Origin: an uncultured Saprospiraceae bacterium
GTDB lineage: Bacteria; Bacteroidota; Bacteroidia; Chitinophagales; Saprospiraceae
Length of the DNA stretch: 41,258 nucleotides
Reading direction: 5' to 3'
Assembly (NCBI GenBank): GCA_937921555.1
Contig: CAKZUV010000252.1
Location: 1-41,258, forward strand
Notes under the pieces: model-generated
The model's database searches: none
The model's input: only the letters and a program-made list of their open reading frames with translations
What the model was told of the DNA's origin: nothing
Part shown: piece by piece, positions 7,841 through 18,585 of the stretch
Position numbering within the stretch: the stretch's first letter is position 1
How the letters are laid out: each line of letters opens with the position of its first letter
Translations under genes and position numbers: made by a program

Positions 7841-9058
7841 ATGAAATATTTCTTTACCATACTGCTGATTGGTTTGACCTTGCCAATGTTCGCTCAGCTG
7901 GAGCCGGGTCTGATCGCTTATTATTCCTTTAATGATTGTACGCCTCGTGACAGCAGTGGCGTTACGGGTTCCGGTGCGTTTGTAGGTTCACCGGATTGTG
8001 TTTGCGGAGTCAGTGGAAATGCCATTGAGCTGAATGGTTTTGATCAGGAAATGCTGATGCTTGGAACCATTAATAATGCTTTTGACAATGGTGATTTTAC
8101 GATCAGTATGTATATCAAGTCCACGAGTGCTGCGGGTACGCAGTCGCTGCTCAACAAGCGAGAGACCTGCGGTGTTGTCAATAGTCTGGGAATCCGGTTA
8201 AATCCGGCAGCCAATAGTATATCAGCAGAACTGAGCGAGTCCAACGATCAAATGGCCAATGTGACCGGTTCGCTGGATTTTGGAAGTTGCTGGCAACACG
8301 TTGTTGTGGTACGGTCCGGTGCTCAAACCCAGCTCTACATTAATGCAGTTCTGATAGGAGAAACGGTGTCGAATACCCGCGCCAGAGTAAATCTGGGGAA
8401 CAATGCGGTTATGTCCGTTGGTGGTGGTGCCTGTGTCAGCGAAGCGGTAGATAATCGTTTTTCCGGATTCATCGATGAAATAAAAATTTACGAGCGGGCT
8501 TTTAATCAGAGTCAGGTAGCTTCACTTTATCTCGCTCCTGACCAAATTGCCACTTCGGATACGACCATCTTTGTGGGCAATTCTGTTAATATTCGAACAA
8601 CTAATTCCTGTGCTACAGATTTCCAATGGACGCCGGTAGAAGGACTCGATGATCCGAATAGTCCTGAACCGATAGCCAGTCCTGATCAGACCACTACTTA
8701 CGCAGTGCTCTTTAATGACGGTATTTGTGCTGCGATTGATAGTGTTACCATATCTGTGATTGATCCCGACGATCTGGACTGCGGACTGGTATTTTTACCT
8801 TCTGCTTTTACACCAAACGGAGATAATTTGAACGATGCTTTCGGCATCAGTAATCCAAATGCAGTAGAAGATTTGATTTCTATGGAAATATTTGACCGCT
8901 GGGGTGGACGGGTTTTTGCAACGGATAATCCGTTCGAACGCTGGGACGGTAACTTTAAGGGACAACCCGTCCTTTCAGGGGTAATGCTGTACCGGGTAAG
9001 GTTTCGTTGTGATGGTGAAGAAGATACTGCTGTGGGTAGTTTTTCCATTATTCGCTAG
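7841..9058 (+). CDS. LamG-domain secreted protein with T9SS type B (gliding-associated) sorting domain
   Basis: A 405-residue predicted secreted protein. The signal peptide covers about 1-19 (FFTILLIGLTLPMFAQ). Residues 25-215 resemble a laminin G/concanavalin-like jelly roll: GLIAYYSFNDCTPRDSSG, an internal DFTISMYIKS strand, WQHVVVVRSGAQTQLYINA and FSGFIDEIKIYERA are typical. An Ig-like/PKD-like segment follows (about 225-315). The last 90 residues (FLPSAFTPNGDNLNDAFGI, IFDRWGGRVF, WDGNFKGQPVLSGVMLYRV) are the CHU_C/gliding motility-associated C-terminal domain, the type B T9SS signal. It probably binds a carbohydrate or matrix ligand at the cell surface; the ligand is unknown. Confidence 0.85.
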   Translation: MKYFFTILLIGLTLPMFAQLEPGLIAYYSFNDCTPRDSSGVTGSGAFVGSPDCVCGVSGNAIELNGFDQEMLMLGTINNAFDNGDFTISMYIKSTSAAGTQSLLNKRETCGVVNSLGIRLNPAANSISAELSESNDQMANVTGSLDFGSCWQHVVVVRSGAQTQLYINAVLIGETVSNTRARVNLGNNAVMSVGGGACVSEAVDNRFSGFIDEIKIYERAFNQSQVASLYLAPDQIATSDTTIFVGNSVNIRTTNSCATDFQWTPVEGLDDPNSPEPIASPDQTTTYAVLFNDGICAAIDSVTISVIDPDDLDCGLVFLPSAFTPNGDNLNDAFGISNPNAVEDLISMEIFDRWGGRVFATDNPFERWDGNFKGQPVLSGVMLYRVRFRCDGEEDTAVGSFSIIR

Positions 9059-9272
9059 ACTGGTAAACTTTATTTCGCAAACGCTGTGTTATAGGTATAC
9101 GGACAAAATATCCCAAGATATCTACCTGGCAGCAGGTTAAATATGTTTTTTATTTTTATTTATCCCCGGAGACTACGTGTCTTTTTACAACACATTACGT
9201 CTTAATGAAATAAGAGGACAAGATTCAGTAACGACCGAATAATTGCCTTTTTTTATCATCTAACCCAACCAT

Positions 9273-10100
9273 ATGCGTATTTACAACTCTTCTCTTTTGC
9301 TAAGTACTTTTATTCTGATATTATTAGCTGTTGGCTGTTCTTCGGATCCGAAAGTAGAAACCAATTCTCTGCCATCGGTGGGAGATCAGGAAATAACCAA
9401 TAGTATTGCCGAGGCCACTCCCAAACCACCGACTCCGTCGGCAGAAGAAATTGCGGCAGCGAAAGCGGAAGAACTCGCAGCCGAAAAAGCAGCAGCCGAA
9501 GCACTGAAGGCAGAGAAGAAAAAAGAAAAAGAAGAAGCTGCCAGCAAAGAACGCAGAAGGAAACGCCGGGAAAAAAGAAAAAAGAGAGCCGCAGAAAAAG
9601 CAGCCGCAGAAAAACTGGCGCGCGAAGACGCAACCAGAGCGGCCGCAACAACTGCCGCCGTAACTGCGCCTGACGACGCCATCGCAAGATCTGTCGCCGT
9701 TGTACAGGAAGAGGACCTATCCGACGTAGATCCGGAACTGCTAAAGGTTGTTCAAGTCAAACAAACCGGAGGGACTCCACGAATTCGTTTTGACGCTGAA
9801 ACATTTGACTTTGGAAGAATCATTCAAGGAAAAGAAATTGATCACGAGTTTGAGTTTACCAATGTTGGCTCAGCACCACTGGTCATTAATAACGTAGAAG
9901 TAACCTGCGGCTGTACGACTCCCTTCTACCCTTTTATTCCTATCGAACCGGGCGAACGTGGAAAAATAAGTGTACATTTCAGCAGTAAAGGCCGTTTGGG
10001 AAATCAGACTCCCACTATTACCGTTTATACAAATACCGATCCCGGTACTTTTGAGCTTCATCTAAAAGGGATTATTGATACCGAACGCGAGGGTCAATAA
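9273..10100 (+). CDS. DUF1573 lipoprotein with charged Ala/Glu/Lys-rich linker
   Basis: A 275-residue lipoprotein. The signal peptide ends at Cys22 in LLAVGC-SSDP. Residues about 58-125 are almost entirely Ala, Glu, Lys and Arg (blocks such as AEELAAEKAAAEALKAEKKK), probably a long helix or coiled-coil stalk. The C-terminal 100 residues are a DUF1573 domain: IRFDAETFDFGRIIQGK, FEFTNVGSAPLVINNVEVTCGCTTP (core VTCGCTTP) and EPGERGKISVHFSSKG. DUF1573 is an Ig-like, ASH/PapD-like fold common in Bacteroidota exported proteins; its molecular role is not established. Only 18 bases separate it from the TPR histidine kinase gene, suggesting one transcript, though the kinase has no membrane segment and could not directly sense this protein. 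Confidence 0.82.
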   Translation: MRIYNSSLLLSTFILILLAVGCSSDPKVETNSLPSVGDQEITNSIAEATPKPPTPSAEEIAAAKAEELAAEKAAAEALKAEKKKEKEEAASKERRRKRREKRKKRAAEKAAAEKLAREDATRAAATTAAVTAPDDAIARSVAVVQEEDLSDVDPELLKVVQVKQTGGTPRIRFDAETFDFGRIIQGKEIDHEFEFTNVGSAPLVINNVEVTCGCTTPFYPFIPIEPGERGKISVHFSSKGRLGNQTPTITVYTNTDPGTFELHLKGIIDTEREGQ

Positions 10101-10118
10101 AACAATGAAAATTCCAAA

Positions 10119-12314
10119 ATGGGAACAACCAATAAACAAGATCCTTACACAGAAAATTTATTAAAAAAAGCACAACTACTCTATCAGGCTAGTAGTCTCG
10201 AAGAAGCACTCATTGTAACGCAGGATGCAAAAAGTCTTTATGCGCTCAATGGAGATAACGAGGGCGTTATTACTACTAATCTTCTGTTGGCAAAAATCTA
10301 TACTACTTTTGGTCGCTACCACGGTGACACCAAACAAATGCGAAAAGCACAGTCTTTTATCAATGCTGCGGCTGCCCTCACTGACGCTGATACGCCCCGT
10401 CAACAACTGGCGATAGAACTGGCCCAGGCTCAGGCGTATCTCAGCGAGAAATCTTCGGAAACCGCCGAGCGACATTTCAAAAATCTACTCACACACAGTC
10501 AGGAATTAAAGGAGATATCGTACCAAATTTCAGCGTTGGTCGGTCTGAGTGAAAATGCTACTCAGCAAAACGAGTTTGATAAGGCGCTGGCTTACGCAGA
10601 ATCTGCCAAAACATTGCTGGGCGATGACAAGGTTCGCCGGGCGGATGCGCTGGTTTCCACGGTTTATAATCAATTGAGTCAGATTTATTTCAAGCAGCAG
10701 AATTATGACCTCATGTTTACTTGTAGTGAAAAGGTATTGCAGATCAGTGCCAAAGCAGGAGACGTCGAAAAAGAAATGAATGCCTTAAAAAATATTGCAA
10801 TCTACCACGCCGCCAAGTCAAATTATAAAAAGGCCATGCAATATTTTCTGGATTCGATGGATAAAAGTAAAAGCATCAATTACCGCTATCATACCGTTCA
10901 GTGCCTCATCAATATTGCCACCATCTACGCCAATCTTTACAATCACGAAGATGCTATCTCACGTTACCAGATGGTATTGGAAAATTATAGTGATATAATT
11001 AGTAAAAATACGCGAATTGTTATTTATAATAATCTGGGAAATATTTACTACTTCTCGGACCGACTCACACAAGCAACAAACTATTTTGAAAAGGCTAATA
11101 ATCTGGCGCAACAGCGCAATTATACGGAAATGATTATCCTCTCACTGGCCAATCTAAGTCGTGCCTACATTGCAAAAGACAAGATAGCATTTGCCAAAGA
11201 AAAGGCAAAAGCCGCTGAAAAACTGATGGAAAATCAGGGTGACATCAACGGCAGACAAATCAATTTACTTAACCTTGGGCATATTTATTATCTGGAAAAT
11301 GATTTTGAAAAAGCAATTTTATTTACCAGCAAAGGCATCACGGCAGCAAACCGGATGAAGGATGAAACCAACGAAGTGCAGGGTTATCAACTGATGTCCA
11401 GCATTTATCAAATGCAGGGTGATTATAAAACGGCACTCGATTATCAACTCGTCTATTCGAAGGCGCAGGATAAATTTGCCAAAGAACGGCGCAACCGCCA
11501 AATCATTGATCTGGAGATAAAAAATACCATTAAAGAAAAACAAAAAGAGATTGAGCAACTAACGCGTGAAAATGAATACCAGGCATTATTGCTCAAACAG
11601 AATGAACAGATTGCCGAACAAAACGCCCTGTTGATTGCTGCGAACGAAGAACTCCGCCAGTTTGCGTACGTGGCTTCTCACGACTTGAAAGAGCCTATCC
11701 GGATGATCGGTAGTTACACCCAATTGATCGAAAGAAAACATAAACATCAATTTACGGAAGACTCCCAGACGTACTTCACCTACGTAAAGGAGGGGGTTAT
11801 CCGGATGAATGATTTGCTGGACGCCCTGCTGAAATATACGACGGTCAGTAAAACGGAAGAGACTTTTGAAAAAGTAGAATTGAAAGATATTGTAGAAATC
11901 GCCGTGATTAATCTCCGGGTAAGCGTGGATGAAAATAATGCAATCATTAACTGCCACAATTTACCTGCCGTCATGTCGATTCGTTCGTTGTTGATTCAGC
12001 TTTTCCAGAATCTGATCAGCAATGCCATTAAATTTAAAAAACCGGATACAGATCCGGAAATAACGATCTCTGCCCAAACAACTAAAGACGAAACCATTAT
12101 CAAAGTAAGTGACAATGGAATCGGTATCAATCCCGATTATCAAAAACGGATATTTATAATTTTCCAAAGGTTACATACCCGGACGGAGTACAAAGGGACG
12201 GGAATTGGTTTGGCGATCTGCCATAAAATTGTACAGCATGTCGGTGGTCGGATCTGGGTAGAATCAGAAATAGATAAGGGAGCCAGCTTTTTTGTAGCTT
12301 TGCCGAGGAGTTGA
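10119..12314 (+). CDS. Cytoplasmic TPR-repeat sensor histidine kinase
   Basis: A 731-residue hybrid of tetratricopeptide repeats and a histidine kinase core. Residues about 10-455 form a long array of TPR-like helical pairs (e.g. TRIVIYNNLGNIYYFSDRLTQA, INLLNLGHIYYLENDFEKAI). A coiled coil (455-510) leads into the HisKA domain with phospho-acceptor His521 in VASHDLKEPIRMI. The ATPase domain has the N-box NLISNAIKF (631-639), the G1 box DNGIGI (665-670) and the G2 box GTGIGLAI (693-700). There is no signal peptide or membrane segment, so it should sense intracellular or protein-borne signals. No response regulator is adjacent: an orphan kinase. It follows the DUF1573 gene by 18 bases. Confidence 0.9.
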   Translation: MGTTNKQDPYTENLLKKAQLLYQASSLEEALIVTQDAKSLYALNGDNEGVITTNLLLAKIYTTFGRYHGDTKQMRKAQSFINAAAALTDADTPRQQLAIELAQAQAYLSEKSSETAERHFKNLLTHSQELKEISYQISALVGLSENATQQNEFDKALAYAESAKTLLGDDKVRRADALVSTVYNQLSQIYFKQQNYDLMFTCSEKVLQISAKAGDVEKEMNALKNIAIYHAAKSNYKKAMQYFLDSMDKSKSINYRYHTVQCLINIATIYANLYNHEDAISRYQMVLENYSDIISKNTRIVIYNNLGNIYYFSDRLTQATNYFEKANNLAQQRNYTEMIILSLANLSRAYIAKDKIAFAKEKAKAAEKLMENQGDINGRQINLLNLGHIYYLENDFEKAILFTSKGITAANRMKDETNEVQGYQLMSSIYQMQGDYKTALDYQLVYSKAQDKFAKERRNRQIIDLEIKNTIKEKQKEIEQLTRENEYQALLLKQNEQIAEQNALLIAANEELRQFAYVASHDLKEPIRMIGSYTQLIERKHKHQFTEDSQTYFTYVKEGVIRMNDLLDALLKYTTVSKTEETFEKVELKDIVEIAVINLRVSVDENNAIINCHNLPAVMSIRSLLIQLFQNLISNAIKFKKPDTDPEITISAQTTKDETIIKVSDNGIGINPDYQKRIFIIFQRLHTRTEYKGTGIGLAICHKIVQHVGGRIWVESEIDKGASFFVALPRS

Positions 12315-12374
12315 TCAATGACGGACTTGATCTGGCGTCTCAAAATTCACAAACCATTCTTATCCGAAAATATC

Positions 12375-12659
12375 ATGGAAATAATCACCGGAAAAAATCT
12401 TTCTGCTTTACTGGAAACAAAGAATCTGGATTGGAAAATCAAAGGTCATACGCTTCAGAAAGAATTTGTCTTTAATAATTTTATTGACGCTTTTGGGTTT
12501 ATGTCCCGGGTAGCCATTCTGGCAGAAAAGCAGAATCATCATCCCGAATGGTCGAATGTTTACAATAAGGTAAATATTACTTTAACTACCCACGATGCGG
12601 GTGGTGTGACGGAGAAAGACCTTCGGCTGGCTGCCTCCATTAAAGAACTGATGAAGTAG
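12375..12659 (+). CDS. Pterin-4a-carbinolamine dehydratase (4a-hydroxytetrahydrobiopterin dehydratase)
   Basis: Dehydrates 4a-hydroxytetrahydropterin, recycling the cofactor of aromatic amino acid hydroxylases. The 94-residue protein is the usual size, with the hallmark active-site motif EKQNHHPEW and [15 protein letters not shown]. The frame is open from an ATG at 12318, three bases after the kinase stop, but the family's N-terminus matches better from the ATG at 12375 (MEIITGKN...), which I chose. No phenylalanine hydroxylase is in the window. It probably shares the kinase transcript. Function of the family is well established; the physiological substrate in this organism is inferred. Confidence 0.9.
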   Translation: MEIITGKNLSALLETKNLDWKIKGHTLQKEFVFNNFIDAFGFMSRVAILAEKQNHHPEWSNVYNKVNITLTTHDAGGVTEKDLRLAASIKELMK

Positions 12660-12725
12660 CATCTTTTTGAAAAAATTCTGAAATACTTTTTTCCGGAAAA
12701 AGGTACTTTTTATATTTCCCGTATT

Positions 12726-13376
12726 TTATTTTTTCTCTTTCTTTTTAAAGTCACCGTTTTTCCAAGCTTTAAAAAACTGTCCCCATGCGATGGGATTAAA
12801 GATATTCATGGGAGGAGTTTGTCCGATGTAGTAACTTTTGCGAGCTTGTTCCCGCAAGTAATAATTTGCATTTTCAGTGCCATCGTATTTGGTCACCTCC
12901 TCTACCCTGGCCAGCACATCTTTGGCGAGATTTTCCATAGCACGTTCCTGTAAATCCTGCGTAACATCCAGTGCCAGAAATTCCAGTTTAAAATGTTCTT
13001 TACTTGGCCACGGGAATACCACGGTTTCAGGAAGGTTAAAGGTATCCTGCGTCATCAGCTGAATCAGGGAATAACGACTTTCTTTCAAACTGTCCGGTAC
13101 CGTTACTTCGACCGTTCCGTATCCAACGGATGAGAAAATCAGCGTATCTGTTTTTTCGATAACAATAGAAAAGAAACCGGTAAAATCAGAATAAGTACCC
13201 CGGGCTTTATTTTTGACGGCCACGTTAACGTAAGGTATAGGATATAAATTTTCGTTACTGCCATCCAGAATCATCCCGGAAAATTGCACCAGAGAGTCCT
13301 GTCCTGTTTGCGCAAATAAACGCGTACTGAATATACTGATTACACTAAAAAACAATATTACTAATCCGATTCTCAT
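12726..13376 (-). CDS. Exported CarboxypepD-regulatory-like domain protein
   Basis: A 216-residue protein with a signal peptide (about 1-22, LVILFFSVISIFSTRLFAQ). It carries a beta-sandwich of the carboxypeptidase-regulatory-like type (VQFSGMILDG...IPYVNVAVKNKARGTYSDFTGFFSI, core NVAVKNKARGTYSDFTGFFS; then DTLIFSSVGY), the same module found at the N-terminus of TonB receptors. The C-terminal half is helical and charged, ending DFKKKEKK, with a FNPIAWGQFFKAW segment. No T9SS or lipobox signal, so probably periplasmic. Proteins of this layout are common in Bacteroidota and uncharacterised. It converges on the pterin dehydratase gene. Confidence 0.7.
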   Translation of the reverse strand: MRIGLVILFFSVISIFSTRLFAQTGQDSLVQFSGMILDGSNENLYPIPYVNVAVKNKARGTYSDFTGFFSIVIEKTDTLIFSSVGYGTVEVTVPDSLKESRYSLIQLMTQDTFNLPETVVFPWPSKEHFKLEFLALDVTQDLQERAMENLAKDVLARVEEVTKYDGTENANYYLREQARKSYYIGQTPPMNIFNPIAWGQFFKAWKNGDFKKKEKK

Positions 13377-13583
13377 GTCGATATTTTTATTTAAGGAAGG
13401 TTGAGTAAATTACCACTCCTATGCAGGCTTCTACTACAAGATACAGAAGATAAACGCAGAATAAAGAATTTTAGCTTAAAAATCGGTTAAGTATTAACAG
13501 TGTTTAACATCCTTTGTCGGTTGCGGCGCAATAAGGCTGAAAACACCCAAACGGACCCAACCTTTTTATAAATATCAAATATT

Positions 13584-15992
13584 TCAAATAGCCAGCTTCA
13601 GAACTTCTTCCATTTGCGTGACATAATTTATTTTTAACCCCGTAATATAAACCGGTTTAATCTCTTCTACGTGCTTACGGTTTTCTTCACAGAGGATTAG
13701 TTGTTTGATGCCCGCCCTTTTTGCAGCCAGAATTTTCTCCTTGATTCCTCCCACGGGAAGTACCTTTCCACGCAGCGTAATTTCTCCGGTCATTGCTAAA
13801 TACGGCTTGACGGGTTTTCCCAGAAAGATACTCGCCAGGGCGCTCAGCATGGTTATTCCGGCAGACGGACCATCCTTTGGAATGGCACCTTCCGGTACGT
13901 GAATATGTATATCCCGCTCTTCGATCATCTGGCCTGTAACTCCCAGTGCTTCCGAATGTGCTTTGAGATAACTCAGCGCCGTAGTCGCAGATTCTTTCAT
14001 TACATCCCCCAAATTTCCGGTTAAGGTAAGACGGCCTTTGCCCTTGCTGAGACTGGCTTCGATGAATAAAATATCTCCTCCCACGCTGGTCCAGGCCAAT
14101 CCCACGGCCACTCCGGAAACTTTATGATCCGTATAACGGTCCCGGCTGTACTTGGAAGGACCAAGCATTTTCTTTAATCCCGTTGAGGTAACATTTACCA
14201 TTTCCGTTTCTTCCATGGCAATTTGTTTGGCCACATTTCGCATCACCCCTGCCACTTGCCGGTCAAGTCCCCGCACACCGGACTCTCTGGTATAATCTGT
14301 AATTATCGCTTTCAGTGCATCACTGTTGATCTTAATCTGTTTAGCCTTCAGTCCATGTTCTTTCCGTTGTTTTGGAATCAGGTGTTTTCTGGCAATTTCC
14401 ATTTTTTCTTCCTGAGAATATCCACTCACTTCTATAATTTCCATTCTGTCGAGCAAAGCGGGCTGAATGGTGCTGAGTGAATTCGCCGTCGCGATAAACA
14501 ATACTTTAGAAAGATCATAATCTGCTTCCAGATAATTATCGTGGAAGCTCGTATTTTGTTCCGGGTCGAGTACTTCGAGCAACGCGGACGAAGGATCACC
14601 CCGAAAGTCTTTTCCAACTTTATCTATTTCGTCCAGAATAAAAACAGGATTGGAAGATCCAGCTTTTTTAATGGATTTTATAATCCGGCCAGGCATGGCA
14701 CCAATATACGTTTTCCGGTGTCCACGAATTTCTGATTCGTCGCGCAAGCCACCAAGCGACATGCGGATAAATTTACGGTCCAGCGCACGAGCGATGGATT
14801 TACCCAAAGAAGTTTTTCCCACACCCGGAGGGCCCACCAGACAAATAATAGGTGCTTTCATATCTCCTTTCAGCTTTAAAACCGCAAGGTGTTCAATAAT
14901 TCTTTCTTTGATATCTTCCAGTCCCGAATGATCTTTGTCCAGTATTTTTTTCACCTTTACCAGGTCAAAATTATCCGTGGTATATTCTTCCCACGGCAGG
15001 TCAAGTAGTAGTTCCAGATAATTTAACATCACCGAATACTCCGCTACCTGTGGATTTACCCGACGTACTTTTTTGATCTCACGGGTGAACAACTCGTTCA
15101 CTTCCTCTGGCCATTTTTTGGTTTTACTTTTTTCAATCAACAATCTGATTTCGTCTTCCTGTGGATTATGGCCAAGTTCTTCCTGAATCGTTTTTAGTTG
15201 TTGATTCAGGAAATAATCTCTTTGCTGTTTTTCAATATCGACCCGCACCTTGGATTCAATCTGGTCTTTGAGCTGGAGCAACTGCAGTTCGCTGTCCATG
15301 TGTTCCATGACGACGTGTGCCTTATCGTTGAGATCATCCATTTCCAGAATAGCCTGTTTGTGCTTCAGCTTAATGCCAAGATTAGAGGCGATAAAATTAA
15401 GTAAGAACGGATGACCGCTGATATTGCGCAGCATCAGATTGGCTTCGGTAGGAATATTGGGGGACAGATCAATGATCTGCCGCGCCATATCTTTAATGGA
15501 AGAAATAATCGCTTCAAATTTCATATCGTCCTCCGCAACTTCCTTCAGTGACCGGACCGCAATTCTGGCTTTCATATAAGGAACTTCCCGCACCATTTCG
15601 ACGAGACTAAATCGGCGACGCCCCTGAATGATAGCAGTCGCGGTGCCGTCGGGCATCCGTAATAATTTTATTATCCGGGCAACGGTTCCTATTTTATGCA
15701 AATCGTTTACTGTAGGATCTTCTATTTTTGCGTCCACCTGAGAAAGCACGGCAATGATCCGGTCATTTTCGTAAGCTTCGTTAATTGCTTTGATAGACTT
15801 GTCACGTCCTACCGTAATAGGAATAATAATTCCGGGAAATAAAATGGTATTTTTTATCGCAAGTACCGGGAGTACTTCGTCGTATTCCTCATTATTCTGC
15901 ATTTCGTCTTCTTCTTCCATAGAAAACAAAGGCATAAATTCTGTATCTCCATCCAGCCCGTGCGGGGGCAAAAAATCTTCAAACATACTCAT
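13584..15992 (-). CDS. lon: ATP-dependent Lon protease
   Basis: Cytosolic AAA+ serine protease that degrades misfolded and regulatory proteins. At 802 residues it is a standard LonA. Domains: an acidic N-terminal tail (1-40); the LON substrate-binding domain (about 40-240); a coiled coil (240-330); AAA+ with Walker A GPPGVGKT at 387-394 and Walker B VFILDEID; the protease domain with catalytic Ser710 in KDGPSAG and Lys753 in GGIKEK. All key residues are present. Translation from ATG at 15992 gives the usual short N-terminus; an internal Met three codons later would change little. A good promoter (16029-16059) lies just upstream. Transcribed alone or with little read-through, with topoisomerase IV subunit B upstream on the same strand. 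Confidence 0.96.
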   Translation of the reverse strand: MSMFEDFLPPHGLDGDTEFMPLFSMEEEDEMQNNEEYDEVLPVLAIKNTILFPGIIIPITVGRDKSIKAINEAYENDRIIAVLSQVDAKIEDPTVNDLHKIGTVARIIKLLRMPDGTATAIIQGRRRFSLVEMVREVPYMKARIAVRSLKEVAEDDMKFEAIISSIKDMARQIIDLSPNIPTEANLMLRNISGHPFLLNFIASNLGIKLKHKQAILEMDDLNDKAHVVMEHMDSELQLLQLKDQIESKVRVDIEKQQRDYFLNQQLKTIQEELGHNPQEDEIRLLIEKSKTKKWPEEVNELFTREIKKVRRVNPQVAEYSVMLNYLELLLDLPWEEYTTDNFDLVKVKKILDKDHSGLEDIKERIIEHLAVLKLKGDMKAPIICLVGPPGVGKTSLGKSIARALDRKFIRMSLGGLRDESEIRGHRKTYIGAMPGRIIKSIKKAGSSNPVFILDEIDKVGKDFRGDPSSALLEVLDPEQNTSFHDNYLEADYDLSKVLFIATANSLSTIQPALLDRMEIIEVSGYSQEEKMEIARKHLIPKQRKEHGLKAKQIKINSDALKAIITDYTRESGVRGLDRQVAGVMRNVAKQIAMEETEMVNVTSTGLKKMLGPSKYSRDRYTDHKVSGVAVGLAWTSVGGDILFIEASLSKGKGRLTLTGNLGDVMKESATTALSYLKAHSEALGVTGQMIEERDIHIHVPEGAIPKDGPSAGITMLSALASIFLGKPVKPYLAMTGEITLRGKVLPVGGIKEKILAAKRAGIKQLILCEENRKHVEEIKPVYITGLKINYVTQMEEVLKLAI

Positions 15993-16358
15993 TGATCAAT
16001 AGTTTTTGTGGCTGACCTTGCCAAAAAGGAAAGATACCCATAAGCCGGTCTAATGTCAAGGTGGCAGGAACAACAAACTATTCGGTTCGCCAGACATTGG
16101 CAATATAGATGGTCAATAGTTATGCCATCGGCGGATTATCGGATTTTTGCAGAAACAGTGGATATTATGTCACCTTGGCCTGTAATAAAGGCAGTGTGTT
16201 TAAGCGCTTGTCTGAAGTTCTTTACTCATTAATGGTAACTCGATAATTAACCGACTTTTATATGAAAGGTATTTAAAGTTCATACAAAATGACGGTAGCT
16301 TCACTGAAAGTGGATTTCCCGGAAGGCAGACACTGTTCATTAGTTCCCCTCTCCGTGA
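15993..16358. other. Intergenic region between parE and lon, carrying the lon promoter
   Basis: 366 bases between two minus-strand genes. The left end carries the lon promoter candidate. The rest shows no open frame worth calling and no strong terminator after the topoisomerase gene. I found no clear CIRCE-like inverted repeat that would suggest HrcA control of lon. Confidence 0.5.
16029..16059 (-). promoter_or_regulatory. Candidate lon promoter
   Basis: Read on the minus strand: TTG (16059-16057), 20 bases, then TATCTTTC (16036-16029). This matches the Bacteroidetes primary sigma pattern TTG-N(17-23)-TAnnTTTG with one mismatch in the last -7 base. The distance to the lon start, about 36 bases, is appropriate. 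Confidence 0.6.
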
Positions 16359-18368
16359 TTACTCCACCTCTGACAGTTTTTCCGTTTCACTTTCAGCCGC
16401 CGCCTTTCTAACCTTCTCCTCTTCTTCATCACTTAATTCCTCCATTTCTACCCGCAGATTTTCAATAATAAATTCCTGGCGGCTCGGTGTGTTCTTACCC
16501 ATATAGTAAGACAATACGTGTTCGATGCTCGTTTCTTCGTTCAATACTACAGGATCCAGTTTTATGTCTTCGCCGATAAATGCCCCAAACTCATCGGGTG
16601 AAATCTCTCCCAGTCCTTTAAATCGGGTGATCTCCGCTTTACCTCTCAAACTTTTAATCGCATCTTGTTTCTCCGATTCAGAGTAACAATAAAAAGTCTT
16701 GCTTTTGTCTCTCACACGGAACAAGGGCGTGTCGAGGATATAGAGGTGACCGCTACGTACCAGGTCCGGAAAAAACTGCAGAAAAAAGGTAAGCAGCAAT
16801 AAACGAATGTGCATACCATCGACATCCGCATCCGTAGCGATTACTACACGGTTGAATCGTAAATCATCCAGTGAATCTTCGATATTCAGGGCGTGTTGCA
16901 ACAGATTAAATTCTTCGTTTTCGTACACTACTTTTTTAGTAAGACCAAAACAGTTAAGCGGTTTACCTCTCAGACTAAAGACAGCTTGAGTCTGTACGTC
17001 TCGTGCTTTAGTGATTGACCCACTCGCCGAGTCTCCCTCGGTGATAAAGATGGTCGTATTCAGCGACATCTCCGGATCTACTTTTTTGCCGGTATCGTTA
17101 TAATGAAGACGACAATCTCTCAATTTTTTATTATGCAGGTTCGCCTTTTTGGCTCGTTGATTGGCCAGTTTTTTAATACCCGCAATTTCTTTTCTTTCCC
17201 GCTCGGACTGAATAATCCGACGCTCCATTGCTTCGGCGACTTCTTTATTTTTCAATAAAAAATTATCCAGTTTGCTCGCCAGAAAATCGTTGATAAATTT
17301 ACGTACCGTTGCACCACCGGGGGCGATGTGCGTAGAACCCAATTTTGTTTTCGTTTGTGATTCAAAGACTGGTTCTTCTACCCGGACACTGATGGCGGCT
17401 ACGATGGACGCACGAATGTCTTTGGCATCGTAAGATTTTTTCTTTTCTCTTTTAAAATAATTTTGCAGCGTACTGGCAAAAGATTCTTTAAAAGCAGCTA
17501 AATGGGTTCCACCCTGCGTGGTATTTTGTCCATTAACGAAGGAATAATATTGCTCTCCGTATTGTTGTCCGTGCGAAACGGCCAGTTCAATATCATCGCC
17601 TTTCAGGTGAATAATTTCGTAGCGTAGCTGTTCGCTGCCATTGGTTTTACGATGTAAAAGATCGAAAAGGCCGCGACGGGAGAAAATGGATTTATTATTA
17701 AAATTAATCTTTAAGCCTGCGTTCAGATAGGCGTAGTTCCAAAGCTGATTTTCTACATATTCGGAACGAAATTTATATTTTTTAAAAACAGAGCTATCCG
17801 GTTGAAACTGAATCATCGTTCCATTGTCGCCCGCTCCTTTTTTTATTTTGGCATCATTGGTAACATTACCTTTTTCAAATTCTGCGACTTTGGTTTTTCC
17901 ATCCCGGTATGCCTGTACTTTAAAATAGTCCGAAAGTGCATTGACCGCCTTGGTCCCTACCCCGTTCAGTCCCACTGATTTTTTAAAAGCTTTAGAATCG
18001 TATTTACCTCCGGTATTTATTTTTGAAACACAATCCACTACTTTCCCGAGTGGAATTCCACGACCATAATCCCGGATCGTAACGATTCCATCTTCGATCT
18101 TTACGTCAATTTCTGAACCGTAACCCATGACGTATTCGTCGATAGAGTTGTCGATCACTTCTTTGAGTAGAATATAAATACCATCGTCGGGAGAAGATCC
18201 ATCGCCTAGTTTACCGATGTACATACCAGGTCGGATACGGATATGTTCACGCCAGTCGAGCGACCGGATATTGTCTTCATTATAAGTTACCTTTTCCATC
18301 TTATTGCGCGTATTTTTTTGAGTGTTTCGATTAGCGGATTTGTTTTGCGCGCGGGTTCGGGAGGCCAT
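16359..18368 (-). CDS. parE: DNA topoisomerase IV subunit B
   Basis: ATPase subunit of a type IIA topoisomerase that decatenates daughter chromosomes. 669 residues: GHKL ATPase with Glu70/Asn74 in [12 protein letters not shown] and DYGRGIP; transducer with the QTKTKLG loop (338-344); Toprim with EGDSASG (444-450) and the metal-binding [17 protein letters not shown] replaces the LRGKILN of GyrB, and the overall length is that of Bacteroidota ParE rather than GyrB, which favours topo IV. A basic N-terminal tail of 23 residues precedes [16 protein letters not shown]; starting at 18299 would remove it. The C-terminus is acidic. parC, often adjacent, is not next to it here. Confidence 0.92.
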   Translation of the reverse strand: MASRTRAQNKSANRNTQKNTRNKMEKVTYNEDNIRSLDWREHIRIRPGMYIGKLGDGSSPDDGIYILLKEVIDNSIDEYVMGYGSEIDVKIEDGIVTIRDYGRGIPLGKVVDCVSKINTGGKYDSKAFKKSVGLNGVGTKAVNALSDYFKVQAYRDGKTKVAEFEKGNVTNDAKIKKGAGDNGTMIQFQPDSSVFKKYKFRSEYVENQLWNYAYLNAGLKINFNNKSIFSRRGLFDLLHRKTNGSEQLRYEIIHLKGDDIELAVSHGQQYGEQYYSFVNGQNTTQGGTHLAAFKESFASTLQNYFKREKKKSYDAKDIRASIVAAISVRVEEPVFESQTKTKLGSTHIAPGGATVRKFINDFLASKLDNFLLKNKEVAEAMERRIIQSERERKEIAGIKKLANQRAKKANLHNKKLRDCRLHYNDTGKKVDPEMSLNTTIFITEGDSASGSITKARDVQTQAVFSLRGKPLNCFGLTKKVVYENEEFNLLQHALNIEDSLDDLRFNRVVIATDADVDGMHIRLLLLTFFLQFFPDLVRSGHLYILDTPLFRVRDKSKTFYCYSESEKQDAIKSLRGKAEITRFKGLGEISPDEFGAFIGEDIKLDPVVLNEETSIEHVLSYYMGKNTPSRQEFIIENLRVEMEELSDEEEEKVRKAAAESETEKLSEVE

Positions 18369-18440
18369 ATAATTTACTTTGAGATATTAATAAATAAAGA
18401 AGTTATTTAAATCTCCCGTCCGGCCAGAAAATAAGCTTCA

Positions 18441-18448
18441 CAAAAGTA
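18441..18448 (-). promoter_or_regulatory. Candidate -7 box for parE
   Basis: On the minus strand this reads TACTTTTG, an exact match to TAnnTTTG, about 73 bases upstream of the first possible parE start. No TTG is found at the expected distance, so support is partial. A perfect 10-base palindrome, CTGACGTCAG, lies at 18474-18483, close to where the -33 region would be. Confidence 0.4.
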
Positions 18449-18527
18449 AAGATATCCGGCGACTTAAAAAAGTCTGACGTCAGGAGATGAATAGTTAAGA
18501 ATGTCGATACAGACAAAGTAAAGTCAG

Positions 18528-18563
18528 AACGCGCAGTAAAGACGAATACCTCTACTGCGCGTT
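18528..18563 (-). terminator. Stem-loop after the AntA-like gene
   Basis: An 11-bp GC-rich stem (AACGCGCAGTA with its complement) and a 14-base loop start 23 bases beyond the stop of the AntA-like gene on the minus strand. The following bases are only moderately T-rich, so it may be a weak terminator or a 3' stabilising hairpin. Confidence 0.5.
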
Positions 18564-18585
18564 TGATCCGAAAAACTGGTTATTT

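Noticed and set aside
9226-9240. AGTAACGACC similar to the end of the family 1 palindromic element
   Set aside because: Only ten matching bases, followed by a different sequence and no partner end; likely chance.
9310-9687. Minus-strand frames rich in Ala, Leu, Arg and Phe
   Set aside because: Complement of the Ala/Glu/Lys-rich linker of the DUF1573 lipoprotein; long only because the linker is repetitive.
12685-12704. CTTTTTTCCGGAAAAAGG as a bidirectional terminator
   Set aside because: The only GC pairs would be in the loop; the stem is A-T only and too weak to call, though its position between convergent genes is suggestive.
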